Source: Minisyncoccota bacterium (lineage in GTDB: Bacteria; Patescibacteriota; Minisyncoccia; UBA6257). Taken from it: 38,792 nucleotides of DNA. The notes under the pieces are model-generated. The model saw only the letters and a program-made list of their open reading frames with translations, ran no database searches and was not told the DNA's origin. Position numbers and translations under genes: made by a program. The stretch covers positions 131,503 through 170,294 of the forward strand of contig JAQVJU010000002.1 in NCBI GenBank assembly GCA_028694995.1. Direction: 5' to 3'. Every line of letters begins with the position of its first letter. Position 1 is the first letter of the stretch. Shown here one piece after another: positions 24,987-33,612 of the stretch.

Positions 24987-26501
24987 TCATAATTTAAGAC
25001 TCAAATTAAAAGTAACTCCTTCAGTGGTTTCCACTAAACCAGAAAGAGGCAAAGAAATATCAGCAAATAAACCAGTTAATCCTAAGGAATCTTTAAAAGT
25101 CACAATTGATTCTTTCTTTGACGAATTACCTTGAATAGTAATATTATTAGCTGGTTCTGTGCTAATGAAAATTCTTTTTATCTGTACTGATGAATTGGTC
25201 GCCTTAGTAAAAATTATTTCTAATATTTCTTTCCAATTTTTTTCGTACTTTTGTATTTCTGAAATTTGAGCCACTAGACTATTAAATTCTTCTGCTGCAG
25301 ATTTTAAAGAAGCCTCTCTTTCTATTATTTTTTGGTCTAAAGGTTTAGCCACTGCCTGCAAGTATTGATTTTCTATTTTTTGAAAGAAAAAAATATTAAT
25401 TAACCCCATAGAACAAACAAAAATAAACAAAACTGCAATAATAGACTTACCCCATAAAGAAATCATTCTTAATAAATGATATTGTTCATAACTCTGTTCA
25501 GTCCCTACAGGAGATAAACTAACAATTATGTCTTGACTTCGCGGAATAATTCCTCTTAAAGCTGTTCCAATGACTCCAAACCAATCACAACTTACATTTT
25601 TTAAAACAGGAGGTAATTTTATTTCCATAGGCATTAATTGATATTGAACATATACCCATTTTCGTAAAGCATCAGCTAATTGAGGATAACAACTAAAAAA
25701 TACAAATTTTTGAAGTATTTTTTTTCTTTTTAAAGAGTAAAAATTCAATAAAACAGGTATTTCACAAGAAATATGTTTTTTTAATATGTCAAAGGTAATT
25801 TGTTTTGGAATCTCTTTGCCAAAAATTTCTTCCCAAGAATCAAAATCAAAATAGATTGTTTTTTGACCTTCAACAATAATAAACTCAATACCTTCAGGCC
25901 TTAAATCAATTATTAAAACTGGTTCTTCTTTTTCTATAAATTCATTATTAAACCTTGCCAAAGAAACTGCCAATGGTTCTACGGCCACAATATTAAATCC
26001 TGTTTCTTTTAAAATTTCCAGATAAGGATCTATTTGTTTTTTAATACCCAGAGCAATAAAGACTTCTTTCTCTTCAGTTTTATTGTATAATCCCCAATCC
26101 TCCCAATCAAAATAAGATTCTTCTAAAGATATTGGCGCTATCATTTGAGAATTAAAAACAATGGCTTCTTGAAATCTTTGTTCATCTAGTTCGGGTAAAT
26201 GCAGGATATTAATAAAAAAATTAGCTGAAGGTAATGATAAAATAGCCCAAACATTCTTTTCTTTTGGCCAAAGTTTTTTATTTAAAGAATTAAAAAAAGA
26301 TTTTAAATATTCTGGTTTTTTTAATATCCCTTCTTCAATAATACCTTTTGGTAAAGCATATTTACCCCATTTAATTATCTTCTCTATTGCCTTATCAAAA
26401 CAAAAAACACGCACCATTTCATCTTCTATACAAATAGCATTAATTGTAAACTCAGGAACTAATAATTGATGCCAGTTTTTTGTAGAAAATTCAAATTTCA
26501 T
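24987..26501 (-). CDS. PilM-PilN fusion, type IV pilus inner-membrane assembly protein
   Basis: 504 residues. Residues 1 to about 340 follow PilM: an actin-like fold with ILSLPSANFFINILHLPEL and VAVEPLAVSLARF. Residues 345-504 read as PilN: a single membrane helix (about 350-375), a coiled-coil stretch, and a small external domain (IKRIFISTEPANNITIQG). In other bacteria PilM is cytosolic and grips the N-terminal tail of a separate PilN. Here one chain does both, making a fixed 1:1 platform between the cytoplasmic motor and the periplasmic side. No separate pilN or pilO is seen. A strong promoter lies directly upstream, and the mRNA should be nearly leaderless. Confidence 0.75.
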   Translation of the reverse strand: MKFEFSTKNWHQLLVPEFTINAICIEDEMVRVFCFDKAIEKIIKWGKYALPKGIIEEGILKKPEYLKSFFNSLNKKLWPKEKNVWAILSLPSANFFINILHLPELDEQRFQEAIVFNSQMIAPISLEESYFDWEDWGLYNKTEEKEVFIALGIKKQIDPYLEILKETGFNIVAVEPLAVSLARFNNEFIEKEEPVLIIDLRPEGIEFIIVEGQKTIYFDFDSWEEIFGKEIPKQITFDILKKHISCEIPVLLNFYSLKRKKILQKFVFFSCYPQLADALRKWVYVQYQLMPMEIKLPPVLKNVSCDWFGVIGTALRGIIPRSQDIIVSLSPVGTEQSYEQYHLLRMISLWGKSIIAVLFIFVCSMGLINIFFFQKIENQYLQAVAKPLDQKIIEREASLKSAAEEFNSLVAQISEIQKYEKNWKEILEIIFTKATNSSVQIKRIFISTEPANNITIQGNSSKKESIVTFKDSLGLTGLFADISLPLSGLVETTEGVTFNLSLKL

Positions 26502-26509
26502 ATTGAATT

Positions 26510-26538
26510 ATTATATCATTTTAAAATATTCAAAACAA
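26510..26538 (-). promoter_or_regulatory. pilM-pilN promoter, nearly leaderless
   Basis: TTGTTT (26533-26538), exact 17-nt spacer, TATAAT (26510-26515). Initiation about 7 nt later falls near 26503, two or three nt before the ATG at 26501. Confidence 0.65.
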
Positions 26539-26698
26539 CTGCTGAATTTACAGTAAATATGTTCAAATATTTGATTAAATCTTTTTACTATTTAAAATAT
26601 TTCAAGAACTAAACCGTAACTTGTTTTATGTACTAGAAAATGTAAATAAATCGTCATCAGGATTTAATGAATAGTCAAAATAGTCAAATCTTTTTTTG

Positions 26699-27341
26699 TC
26701 AGTCCTTGATACAATGGACTGAGAAGCCGTACGCGCGGATGTTGCCTTCCAAATAGGTATCACTGCTGTCGAAGCGCAAGTCATAGACATAAATACTATT
26801 ACCATCATCATAAATCGTAGAAACCCCAGAAAACACCGAAACCGCCAACCATGGCAAGCTGCGCTCCAGTGCCAATATCTCAATAGCCGCCCATTGGTAA
26901 TTTTAAATTACTGCTAAAAGCACCTTCAGCATCATCAGAAGACCAAGTTTCTAATTCATCTCCCCATTCACTTACAGTTGGAATTCTCCATCCTGAAGGA
27001 CAAAGATTATTAATTCCATTAACCCCTTACCAAAGATTGTCATTTTGGGGATCTCTCCAGTCATAGGGAAAATTATTCATTCCATAAATAAAATCATCAT
27101 GTCCTGGATTGTCTGTGCTTGATAATGTCTTAGTTGTCCCACTAGTTCTTAATTGATGCCCACCATTTCCTCTTCCCCATTGGAATAAATCTCCATAGGC
27201 AGAAGAATCTGTAGAAGATTGAACAACCCTAGAAGCTCCTAGGTTTCTTCCAGCCAACACCTACCTACCCTTACTAGATACTGTGCCATAGGTCACAAAA
27301 GATCCTCTGTATGAAAAAATAATATTGTCTCCACAAGCCTA
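26699..27341 (-). pseudogene. decayed FISUMP-type C-terminal domain of the upstream prepilin
   Basis: Reading on past the prepilin stop (TAG, 27339-27341) gives a recognisable Fibrobacter-succinogenes-major-paralogous-type domain. YGTVSSKGR is followed by RNLGASRVVQSSTDS, AYGDLFQWGRG, HQLRTSGTT, YDWRDPQNDNLW, CPSGWRIPTVSEW, then STIYDDGNSIYVYDLRF and AYGFSVHCIKD to TGA at 26699-26701. Lesions: in-frame stops at 27339, 27261-27263 (within a GGTAGGTA duplication followed by a compensating one-base loss), 27027-27029 and 26880-26882, plus one extra T near 26820. The last ~80 nt are about 50% GC, unlike the surroundings. The domain once extended the upstream prepilin to ~580 residues. Confidence 0.75.
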
Positions 27342-28376
27342 AGAAGGTAAAGTAGTAGAAGGAGAAGGTAAGGTAAAACTTAAAACTGACGAACCTAAAT
27401 GAAATATAAAGGTATGAGAGCGTGAAATCTTCAATTCTGGTTTTGGAGAATTGTATTCAAGCTCTAATTCTACTTTAATGGCTGAGGTTGACATTCTGAG
27501 ATCCTGAACTTTGTAATTAGAATCTGAGCAAATGTCATTTTGATCATCACCGCCTGTTTTACAATTAAAACTAATCCAACCTATATGTTCAGACCAAGCA
27601 TAACCGTTAAATTCCCCTGTTTCTGAATCTACAGTCACTCCATAATTTGATGTACTACAAATATTTTTTGGATTTTCACCACCAGTTTCGCAAGAAAAAG
27701 AAATCCAACCATAATTCTCAGACCATGCCCAATCTTTTAATTTTCCTAATTTTCCATTTTCATCTAATGAAACTTTATAATCTACAGTGGAGCAAGAATC
27801 AGTGGTTAAACAATTCAAAGAAATCCAAGATTTATCAGATAAAATATAGACAACTCCTTTTAACTCTCCTGTTTTTGTTGGTACTTGAACATTGCCCCCA
27901 GGATAAGCAAAATCTATCCAACCTACATTTTCTGACCAAGCATAGTGATAGGTATTTGAAATATTAGTTGTTTCTGGGCCTGTGGGAGAAAACATTAAGG
28001 AAGTTACCTTCACTTTTGCTTTATTATTCAACCCCAACGGACTTCCTTCCCCTTCCATTAAAAACATTGTTTCATCATCTAATCTAAATTCTGTAAGGTT
28101 TTTCCCTGTTTCATCCATTTTTAATTGTAGAAAAGAACCATTAATTGATTTAATCCCTTTTGCTGCTTGTATTTTTTGACGTAAGACTTCTTCTAGAACC
28201 ATTACCTGATTATTTAACTCTTCTTCAGCCCGCATTTTCTGATTAGAACGATTAACTGTATAAACAATACCAGAAATTAAACCAGCGCTGATAACTAAAA
28301 TACTAGAATAAATAAGAAGCTCCATAAGCGTAAAAGCTTTGCTTCTATGAAAATTATTTTTTTTGTAAATAAGCAT
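27339..28376 (-). CDS. prepilin-like protein with three AWSE-GWI repeats, C-terminally truncated
   Basis: 345 residues from the ATG at 28376, chosen because the promoter places transcription start exactly there and because the prepilin signal follows: K-A-F-T-L-M-E-L-L with Glu at +5, then a hydrophobic helix. The mid-part has three copies of a motif around YAWSENVGWIDF, WAWSENYGWISF and YAWSEHIGWISF, each followed by Cys pairs and acidic turns. Such extensions are common on minor pilins of candidate-phyla bacteria, and an adhesive or surface-binding role is plausible. The reading frame originally continued into the FISUMP-type domain now decayed at 26699-27338. Confidence 0.75.
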   Translation of the reverse strand: MLIYKKNNFHRSKAFTLMELLIYSSILVISAGLISGIVYTVNRSNQKMRAEEELNNQVMVLEEVLRQKIQAAKGIKSINGSFLQLKMDETGKNLTEFRLDDETMFLMEGEGSPLGLNNKAKVKVTSLMFSPTGPETTNISNTYHYAWSENVGWIDFAYPGGNVQVPTKTGELKGVVYILSDKSWISLNCLTTDSCSTVDYKVSLDENGKLGKLKDWAWSENYGWISFSCETGGENPKNICSTSNYGVTVDSETGEFNGYAWSEHIGWISFNCKTGGDDQNDICSDSNYKVQDLRMSTSAIKVELELEYNSPKPELKISRSHTFIFHLGSSVLSFTLPSPSTTLPS

Positions 28377-28382
28377 ATTAAA

Positions 28383-28411
28383 ATTATACAATTTTAAAAC
28401 TTTAATAGCAA
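28383..28411 (-). promoter_or_regulatory. leaderless promoter of the AWSE-repeat prepilin
   Basis: TTGCTA (28406-28411), 17-nt spacer, TATAAT (28383-28388). A start 7 nt downstream coincides with the A of the ATG at 28376. It lies between the upstream prepilin stop (28424) and this gene. Confidence 0.6.
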
Positions 28412-28423
28412 TTAATAAACATA

Positions 28424-29386
28424 TTAAGGACACCAATTTATTATTACTTCTTCTACTTTTGGAGAAACTCCTGTTGTAGAAAGATGAACTTTGTAACGAA
28501 TGTAACGTTTATTTTGTGGACTAGCTGAATCATTAATGGGAAAAGTATAACCAGTATTTGGATTTAATTGATACCAATCTTCTGAAGAACTTGGTCCATA
28601 ATATACCCAAGGACCAGAAGGAGAATTTGAAAAAGCAATTTGAAATTTTACATTGCCTCCGGCATTAAAAGAACCAAGCCATAATAAAGAATTGTAACCA
28701 GCACCTCCTTCTATTCCTGTATCTAAAATAGAAGAAATTAATTCAGCATCAAGGGTAGTGGTAGCCATTGTAATTTGACCTTCAGTAGAAAAATTTATAT
28801 TTACAGCAGAACCAAATCGATTACCAGGATTAGGGATAGGACCTATTTGCCCTTCTCCTCCTGACCAATCAGTTTGATGAAAAACTTGATTATTAGCTGA
28901 ACGAATTAAGTAAAAACCTATAGATGAAGAATTCAAATAATTATTCCCATAATCTAAATAAATCACAATCTTTTGAGTATTAGGATCATCAATCCCTGAT
29001 TCAGATATATCACCATTTGAATCTCTTCCTACATTATAAACCTGAAAATATCTTTTATAGGGTATATTATTGATAACACCCACTTCTTGCTCAGAATCAA
29101 TTTCCCAAATATTACTTGATAAATTAATATGATAATCTGTTTCTTTACTTAAAGCATAAATAGAATGCCAATTATTCTGTGCCAAAGATTCTATTGCCTC
29201 TGACTCTTGTCTTATCAAAAAATTAACCTGTAAACATTGTTTAACAGAACTAGAACTTTGTAATGATGCCCCTATTAGAATAACAGAATTACCTATTAAA
29301 ATAACTCCTATGGCCATAGCTATCACAATCTCAACTAAGGATTGTCCTTGTAATATATTAATATTCTTAATGATACTTTTTTTCAT
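28424..29386 (-). CDS. prepilin-like protein with beta-rich C-terminal domain
   Basis: 320 residues from the ATG at 29386; a TTG five codons upstream is less likely. The prepilin signal is Q-G-Q-S-L-V-E with the helix VIAMAIGVILIGNSVILIG, so cleavage should occur after the Gly. The external part is beta-rich. The C-terminal ~130 residues (FNAGGNVKFQIAFSNSPSGP and on to YIRYKVHLSTTGVSPKVEEV) look like a laminin-G/discoidin-like sandwich, which often binds sugars. It has a GAGG 9 nt before the start, the best Shine-Dalgarno-like site in the window. It is part of a run of minor pilins. Confidence 0.7.
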   Translation of the reverse strand: MKKSIIKNINILQGQSLVEIVIAMAIGVILIGNSVILIGASLQSSSSVKQCLQVNFLIRQESEAIESLAQNNWHSIYALSKETDYHINLSSNIWEIDSEQEVGVINNIPYKRYFQVYNVGRDSNGDISESGIDDPNTQKIVIYLDYGNNYLNSSSIGFYLIRSANNQVFHQTDWSGGEGQIGPIPNPGNRFGSAVNINFSTEGQITMATTTLDAELISSILDTGIEGGAGYNSLLWLGSFNAGGNVKFQIAFSNSPSGPWVYYGPSSSEDWYQLNPNTGYTFPINDSASPQNKRYIRYKVHLSTTGVSPKVEEVIINWCP

Positions 29387-29549
29387 TTTACAAAACCTCA
29401 ATTTAATAAAAATAATTAATTTTGAAACCTATCCTTATTATTTTAATTAAATCTTTATAATAGTAAACCATTCTTTTATATTTTCCTTAAAAGAATTAAA
29501 ATAATTCTATTCTTAACTATTATTTTAATTTATGTAACCCAGCAACTTC

Positions 29550-30095
29550 TTAATCCATTGGCAAACTTTTTCTAATAAGCTGAATGTAATTAGCTATGTA
29601 TTCATTTTTATCTTCTAGATAACTCTCTACAAAAATAAATACATGATCTCCTTCTGCTAAATCCTCAAAACGTATAAACTCTTTATCAGAAGTTTCAGAT
29701 ATATCTCTGTCTGTCTCTTTTAATATAAATATCTCTGTTGTTTCTACAACCTTTACTGCTAAAATTTGCTTTTCTATTAATTCCCTAGGAAATTTTCCTA
29801 AACGATTAAGTTCTTCTAATTCTTCATCTATTTCTATTGGTTTTACCATTTCAATTTCTAGATAATCATCATCTATTTCAATTATATTTCCATCTATTTC
29901 TTCTATATTTTCTGGTAATACAGTTTCCCCTAGAATGTCAAAAAAACCTTGAGAATTAATAAGATTATTTTGCCCCTGTCTTTGATTTTCTACAGTTAAA
30001 GAAGATCTATAAGAAGCTATGATTAAGATAACTTCAGCTACAATTAAGACAACTAAAAAAGCAATGATAAGTAAAAATATTGATTTTTTATTCAT
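29550..30095 (-). CDS. hypothetical membrane-anchored protein in the pilus cluster
   Basis: 181 residues: one N-terminal helix (about 5-27), then a very acidic external part with many Glu/Asp/Ile (EEIDGNIIEIDDDYLEIEM). The domain from ~70 to the end resembles small beta-barrel proteins of the DUF5666 type by its G-x-I-x-x-I-D pattern, but weakly. There is no prepilin signal, since no Glu follows a Gly at the right distance. It is flanked by prepilin genes, so a role in the pilus or its assembly is likely from context only. Confidence 0.6.
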   Translation of the reverse strand: MNKKSIFLLIIAFLVVLIVAEVILIIASYRSSLTVENQRQGQNNLINSQGFFDILGETVLPENIEEIDGNIIEIDDDYLEIEMVKPIEIDEELEELNRLGKFPRELIEKQILAVKVVETTEIFILKETDRDISETSDKEFIRFEDLAEGDHVFIFVESYLEDKNEYIANYIQLIRKSLPMD

Positions 30096-30131
30096 GTTAC
30101 CAAATGGCTTTATTATTAAAATGGTTTTCTC

Positions 30132-32381
30132 TTATCTTGGGTAAACACAAGTTAAAGTACACCCGTATATATCATACTCCCTTAGGGGACTGAGAATAAA
30201 TATTTTAGCATCTAGGGCCAAAGATCTAGTACAACTCCCTGAATATCCTGAGAAATAAATTGCTTCCTTACCCCAATTTTTATATGTGCAAGTTCCCATC
30301 GTCCCCCAATCACTAATTCTTAAACTTTCCGTTCTAAGATAGTTCCAGCTCAAAGTACAACATTTACCATTATAGCACACATCACAAGATGATCCACAGC
30401 TTACACCATTAACCCAATCGGTACAACTTTGACTACTGCTATCGCATGTGTAAACACCTGTACAAGGCCCACAAATAGCTTTCGTTTGTGTGCAAGAATC
30501 ATTATCATTACAAGAAGGATTTGAAACAGTCCCATCAGCTAAACAAACTCTATTTTGGTTATAATAACAACGATACATACAATACTCTGTCCCAGCAGGA
30601 GAACCATCTCCAGCTAAATAATAATAATTATAACTAGAGCAACTTTTTACTGACACCACTTTTCCTGGATAAATATTTGCATTGTTATCATCACAATCTA
30701 CTCCTGAAAGCTGCGACAGAGGCTGACATTTTTTAGTCCCTGAGGCAGGAGCATAACGATCTCCATCATTATCAACATAACAATAGCCAGATAAACATCG
30801 ATCCCCTGAAGTACAAATTTCTCCATTTCCTAATTTAGCTTGCTCTGGCATTGCTGAAATAGTACCACCAATAGATATATTACCCAATGCATCATAAGCA
30901 CAAACACGATAATAATGATTTATACCGTTTGTTAAATCTGTATGGGTATATGATTTTTCTGTGCCTAAATAAATTTGAGTACCAGTAGCACAATTATTTG
31001 ATGGATAGTCATCTGTAGAAAAAACTACTTTATAAGTATCAGAAGAAGCTAACCCAGAACCAGAACCATCTAAAGCAACACCCCAAGACAATGATATTTT
31101 TTTATCATCAGGAGTTATAGATAAAGCTCCGTCTGTAGGCGCCTGCCTATCTTGTCTTATTTTTTTAGAATATATAGGGCTAGCATTACCAACATTATCT
31201 TTACTCTGATATCTAATATATTGAATACAAGTACTTCCAGAAGCACAAGAAATTGCAACAGGATTGGTATAATTTATTGCTGGTGAACAAGCGTTAGCTA
31301 CGTCCACACAATATTTTATAGAAGTGACGCCTGAACCATCGTCATTACAACTTAAGATAGTATTTACTGGAGAATTAATAGTCCAATTATCTATCCAATC
31401 ATCTGAGCAAGTTGGGGCCACCGAATCAATAGTTTTTATGATTGGTGTCCCGGTGCCAGTACCTCCCTCACTCTTAGCTTGCATATTCAAGGTTAAACTA
31501 GCTCCATCGGCAGCAATAATTCCTGTTTTAGTGCAAGTATATGAAGGTCCTGTACCTGATTTTATGGCTTCATACCAATCAATACCACCATTAATAGTAT
31601 ATTCACAGGACACAAGTCCACCTTCAGGTTCATGAACACTAGCTGATAACTTAAAAGGACTACTCACAAAAGAGCCGAAATTCGTATCAGAAACCATAAC
31701 TTCCCCTACTACAGGAGGAGTTAAATCTATCTCTCCACAAATCTTTATATCTTCATTGTAAGTGATTAATCCTTGCTTGCATACAATAATATTTGCTGTT
31801 CTTCCAGTAGAGTCTTCTAAGATTATTTGTTGATAAGGTTGTTCTGGGTATGAATACCCTAAAGATAAAAACCCTGTCAATGATTGAAATAAAATATAAA
31901 CATGCTTACCTTCTTCTGGGGTGCCTTCTTCTGGAATTTGATATTTTATGCCAGAAGGCAAATAGTGTCTTTCTGTTTCTGTATTAGCTTTAGCAAAAGC
32001 ATAAAAAGGATGAAAAATTGATAAGATTTTATCCTTAATCTTCTTAACTAGGCTATGATTGTGACTATCCTGGAAAGCCCCAGAATCGGGATCAAAATAT
32101 AAAGCATAAAAATTCCCTTGTTCTAATGAATTTTCAAAACGAACCCCCCATTGCCCACCTTGCTCCTGAGCAATTGATTTTTGTTGCGCATATCTAAGAA
32201 AACCCACTATTTCCTGAACAGTATTATCTAATAACCTAGCTTTTTGTTGCCCAACATATGAAGAAATACCAACACTAGCCATAATTGCAGTAATAGCAAT
32301 GACTATAAGAACCTCAAATAAAGTGAAACCAAGGGCTTTTTTCTTAAAGCTTAATGTTGATTTAAATAAATTAAATTTCAT
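30132..32381 (-). CDS. giant Cys-rich minor pilin (FimT/GspH-type N-terminus)
   Basis: 749 residues. Prepilin signal K-K-K-A-L-G with cleavage after G18, then FTLFEVLIVIAIT. Residues 19-200 follow the GspH/FimT pattern. A tandem of Ig-like beta domains with several Cys (about 210-395) is followed by a fibronectin type III module (about 395-490). Then comes a Cys-dense tail with about two dozen Cys, including the metal-binding repeat DCDDNNANIYPG near 545. The tail would need disulfides or metal to fold and looks like a tip adhesin. It lies 9 nt before the pilC start. It is the largest pilin-like protein in the window and has no close family I recognise. Confidence 0.75.
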   Translation of the reverse strand: MKFNLFKSTLSFKKKALGFTLFEVLIVIAITAIMASVGISSYVGQQKARLLDNTVQEIVGFLRYAQQKSIAQEQGGQWGVRFENSLEQGNFYALYFDPDSGAFQDSHNHSLVKKIKDKILSIFHPFYAFAKANTETERHYLPSGIKYQIPEEGTPEEGKHVYILFQSLTGFLSLGYSYPEQPYQQIILEDSTGRTANIIVCKQGLITYNEDIKICGEIDLTPPVVGEVMVSDTNFGSFVSSPFKLSASVHEPEGGLVSCEYTINGGIDWYEAIKSGTGPSYTCTKTGIIAADGASLTLNMQAKSEGGTGTGTPIIKTIDSVAPTCSDDWIDNWTINSPVNTILSCNDDGSGVTSIKYCVDVANACSPAINYTNPVAISCASGSTCIQYIRYQSKDNVGNASPIYSKKIRQDRQAPTDGALSITPDDKKISLSWGVALDGSGSGLASSDTYKVVFSTDDYPSNNCATGTQIYLGTEKSYTHTDLTNGINHYYRVCAYDALGNISIGGTISAMPEQAKLGNGEICTSGDRCLSGYCYVDNDGDRYAPASGTKKCQPLSQLSGVDCDDNNANIYPGKVVSVKSCSSYNYYYLAGDGSPAGTEYCMYRCYYNQNRVCLADGTVSNPSCNDNDSCTQTKAICGPCTGVYTCDSSSQSCTDWVNGVSCGSSCDVCYNGKCCTLSWNYLRTESLRISDWGTMGTCTYKNWGKEAIYFSGYSGSCTRSLALDAKIFILSPLREYDIYGCTLTCVYPR

Positions 32382-32390
32382 AATATTTTT

Positions 32391-33602
32391 TTAAAATTGT
32401 CCTACCAGTTGATAAACTGGCACGATTAATGAAAGAGCAATCCCACCGACCACAACGCCTAAAAAGAGTAGTAATAAAGGCTCTAGCATTGAAACCAAGG
32501 TTTTTAATGAACCTTCAATTTCTGTTTCATAAAATTCAGAAAGAGTTCTTAAGATTTCTTCTGTGTGTCCAGCTTTTTCACCAATGGCTAAAAGATTAGA
32601 AACCACTGCTGGAAAAATTGCTTCTTTTTTAAAAGAATCGCCAATACTTAATCCTCTAGCCAAATGTTCTTTAGCAATTCTATTTAAAGCTGATTCATAT
32701 TTAGGATGACCAACAGCTCCAGCAGTAATTTCAATTGCCTGAATAATTGACATTCCAGCCCTGATTAAACTGGATAAAACACTGGCAAATCTTTCCAAAG
32801 CCATTTTTTCCATTAAATCACGAGAAATAGGAATTTTCTCTAATAAATTCGCTAATAATTCCTTTCCTTTAGTTGTTTTCCTAAAATAGAAAAACAAACC
32901 GACTGGAATACCAATAATAATTGGTAAAACCAGGAAAATATTCCTGTTTAAAAACATACCGACAGATAAAACCACTTTTGTAAATGTGGGGATTGTCTGC
33001 CCAGTGCCTAAAAACATTTCTCCTAATTTAGGCACAGCAAAAGTCACCAAAAAGAGAATCATAAAAAAAGAAGCAATCATTAAAGCCATTGGATAAACCA
33101 AAGAAGATTTTACCTTGGTTTGTAAATTTCTATCCCTTTCCATACTCACAGAAACCTGCTCTAAGGTAGCTTCCAAATTACCAGAAGATTCTCCAGCTTT
33201 AATTAAATTAGCCACCACTGAAGAGAAATAGTCTGGATGCTGGGCAAATGCTTTCCAAAAAGGCTCACCTTTTTCCAGATTAGTTCTTATCTCTAATAAG
33301 AATTTTCTAGCCAATCCTGATTCAAAATCCTGAATTAAAATATCTATGGCACTAAACAAATCAGTGCCCACTTTTAACATCAAAGCCAAGTATTTGGTTA
33401 AGAAAACCTTATCTGTCAGACTAAGGGTTTTCTTAAAAATCGCTATCTCTTTTTTATCTTGCTCTAAGATTAAGGGCTTGACTGAAAGAGGCTTTAATCT
33501 CTGAGCAGTCAAATATTCTAAAACCGCCTCAATATTAGGTTGATTGATATTTCCTTCTCTAATATGGCCTTTTTGATCCTGAGCCAGAAAATGAAACAAC
33601 AT
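32391..33602 (-). CDS. pilC: type IV pilus inner-membrane platform protein PilC
   Basis: 403 residues, GspF/PilC family with two GspF domains, each with the pattern LTKYLALMLKVGTDLFSAI and ALERFASVLSSLIRAGMSI, and three membrane helices. It is the membrane anchor that couples the assembly ATPase to the growing pilus. It starts 10 nt after the pilB stop. Confidence 0.95.
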   Translation of the reverse strand: MLFHFLAQDQKGHIREGNINQPNIEAVLEYLTAQRLKPLSVKPLILEQDKKEIAIFKKTLSLTDKVFLTKYLALMLKVGTDLFSAIDILIQDFESGLARKFLLEIRTNLEKGEPFWKAFAQHPDYFSSVVANLIKAGESSGNLEATLEQVSVSMERDRNLQTKVKSSLVYPMALMIASFFMILFLVTFAVPKLGEMFLGTGQTIPTFTKVVLSVGMFLNRNIFLVLPIIIGIPVGLFFYFRKTTKGKELLANLLEKIPISRDLMEKMALERFASVLSSLIRAGMSIIQAIEITAGAVGHPKYESALNRIAKEHLARGLSIGDSFKKEAIFPAVVSNLLAIGEKAGHTEEILRTLSEFYETEIEGSLKTLVSMLEPLLLLFLGVVVGGIALSLIVPVYQLVGQF

Positions 33603-33612
33603 AAATATGTTT

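Noticed and set aside
26626-26883. Short minus-strand frame starting MRYWHW
   Set aside because: It is an out-of-frame reading of the decayed FISUMP-type domain, whose correct frame is recognisable.
26699-27341. Stop-codon reassignment as explanation for the in-frame stops
   Set aside because: TAG, TAA and TGA all occur, along with indels, and other genes here end normally in all types. Decay explains it better.
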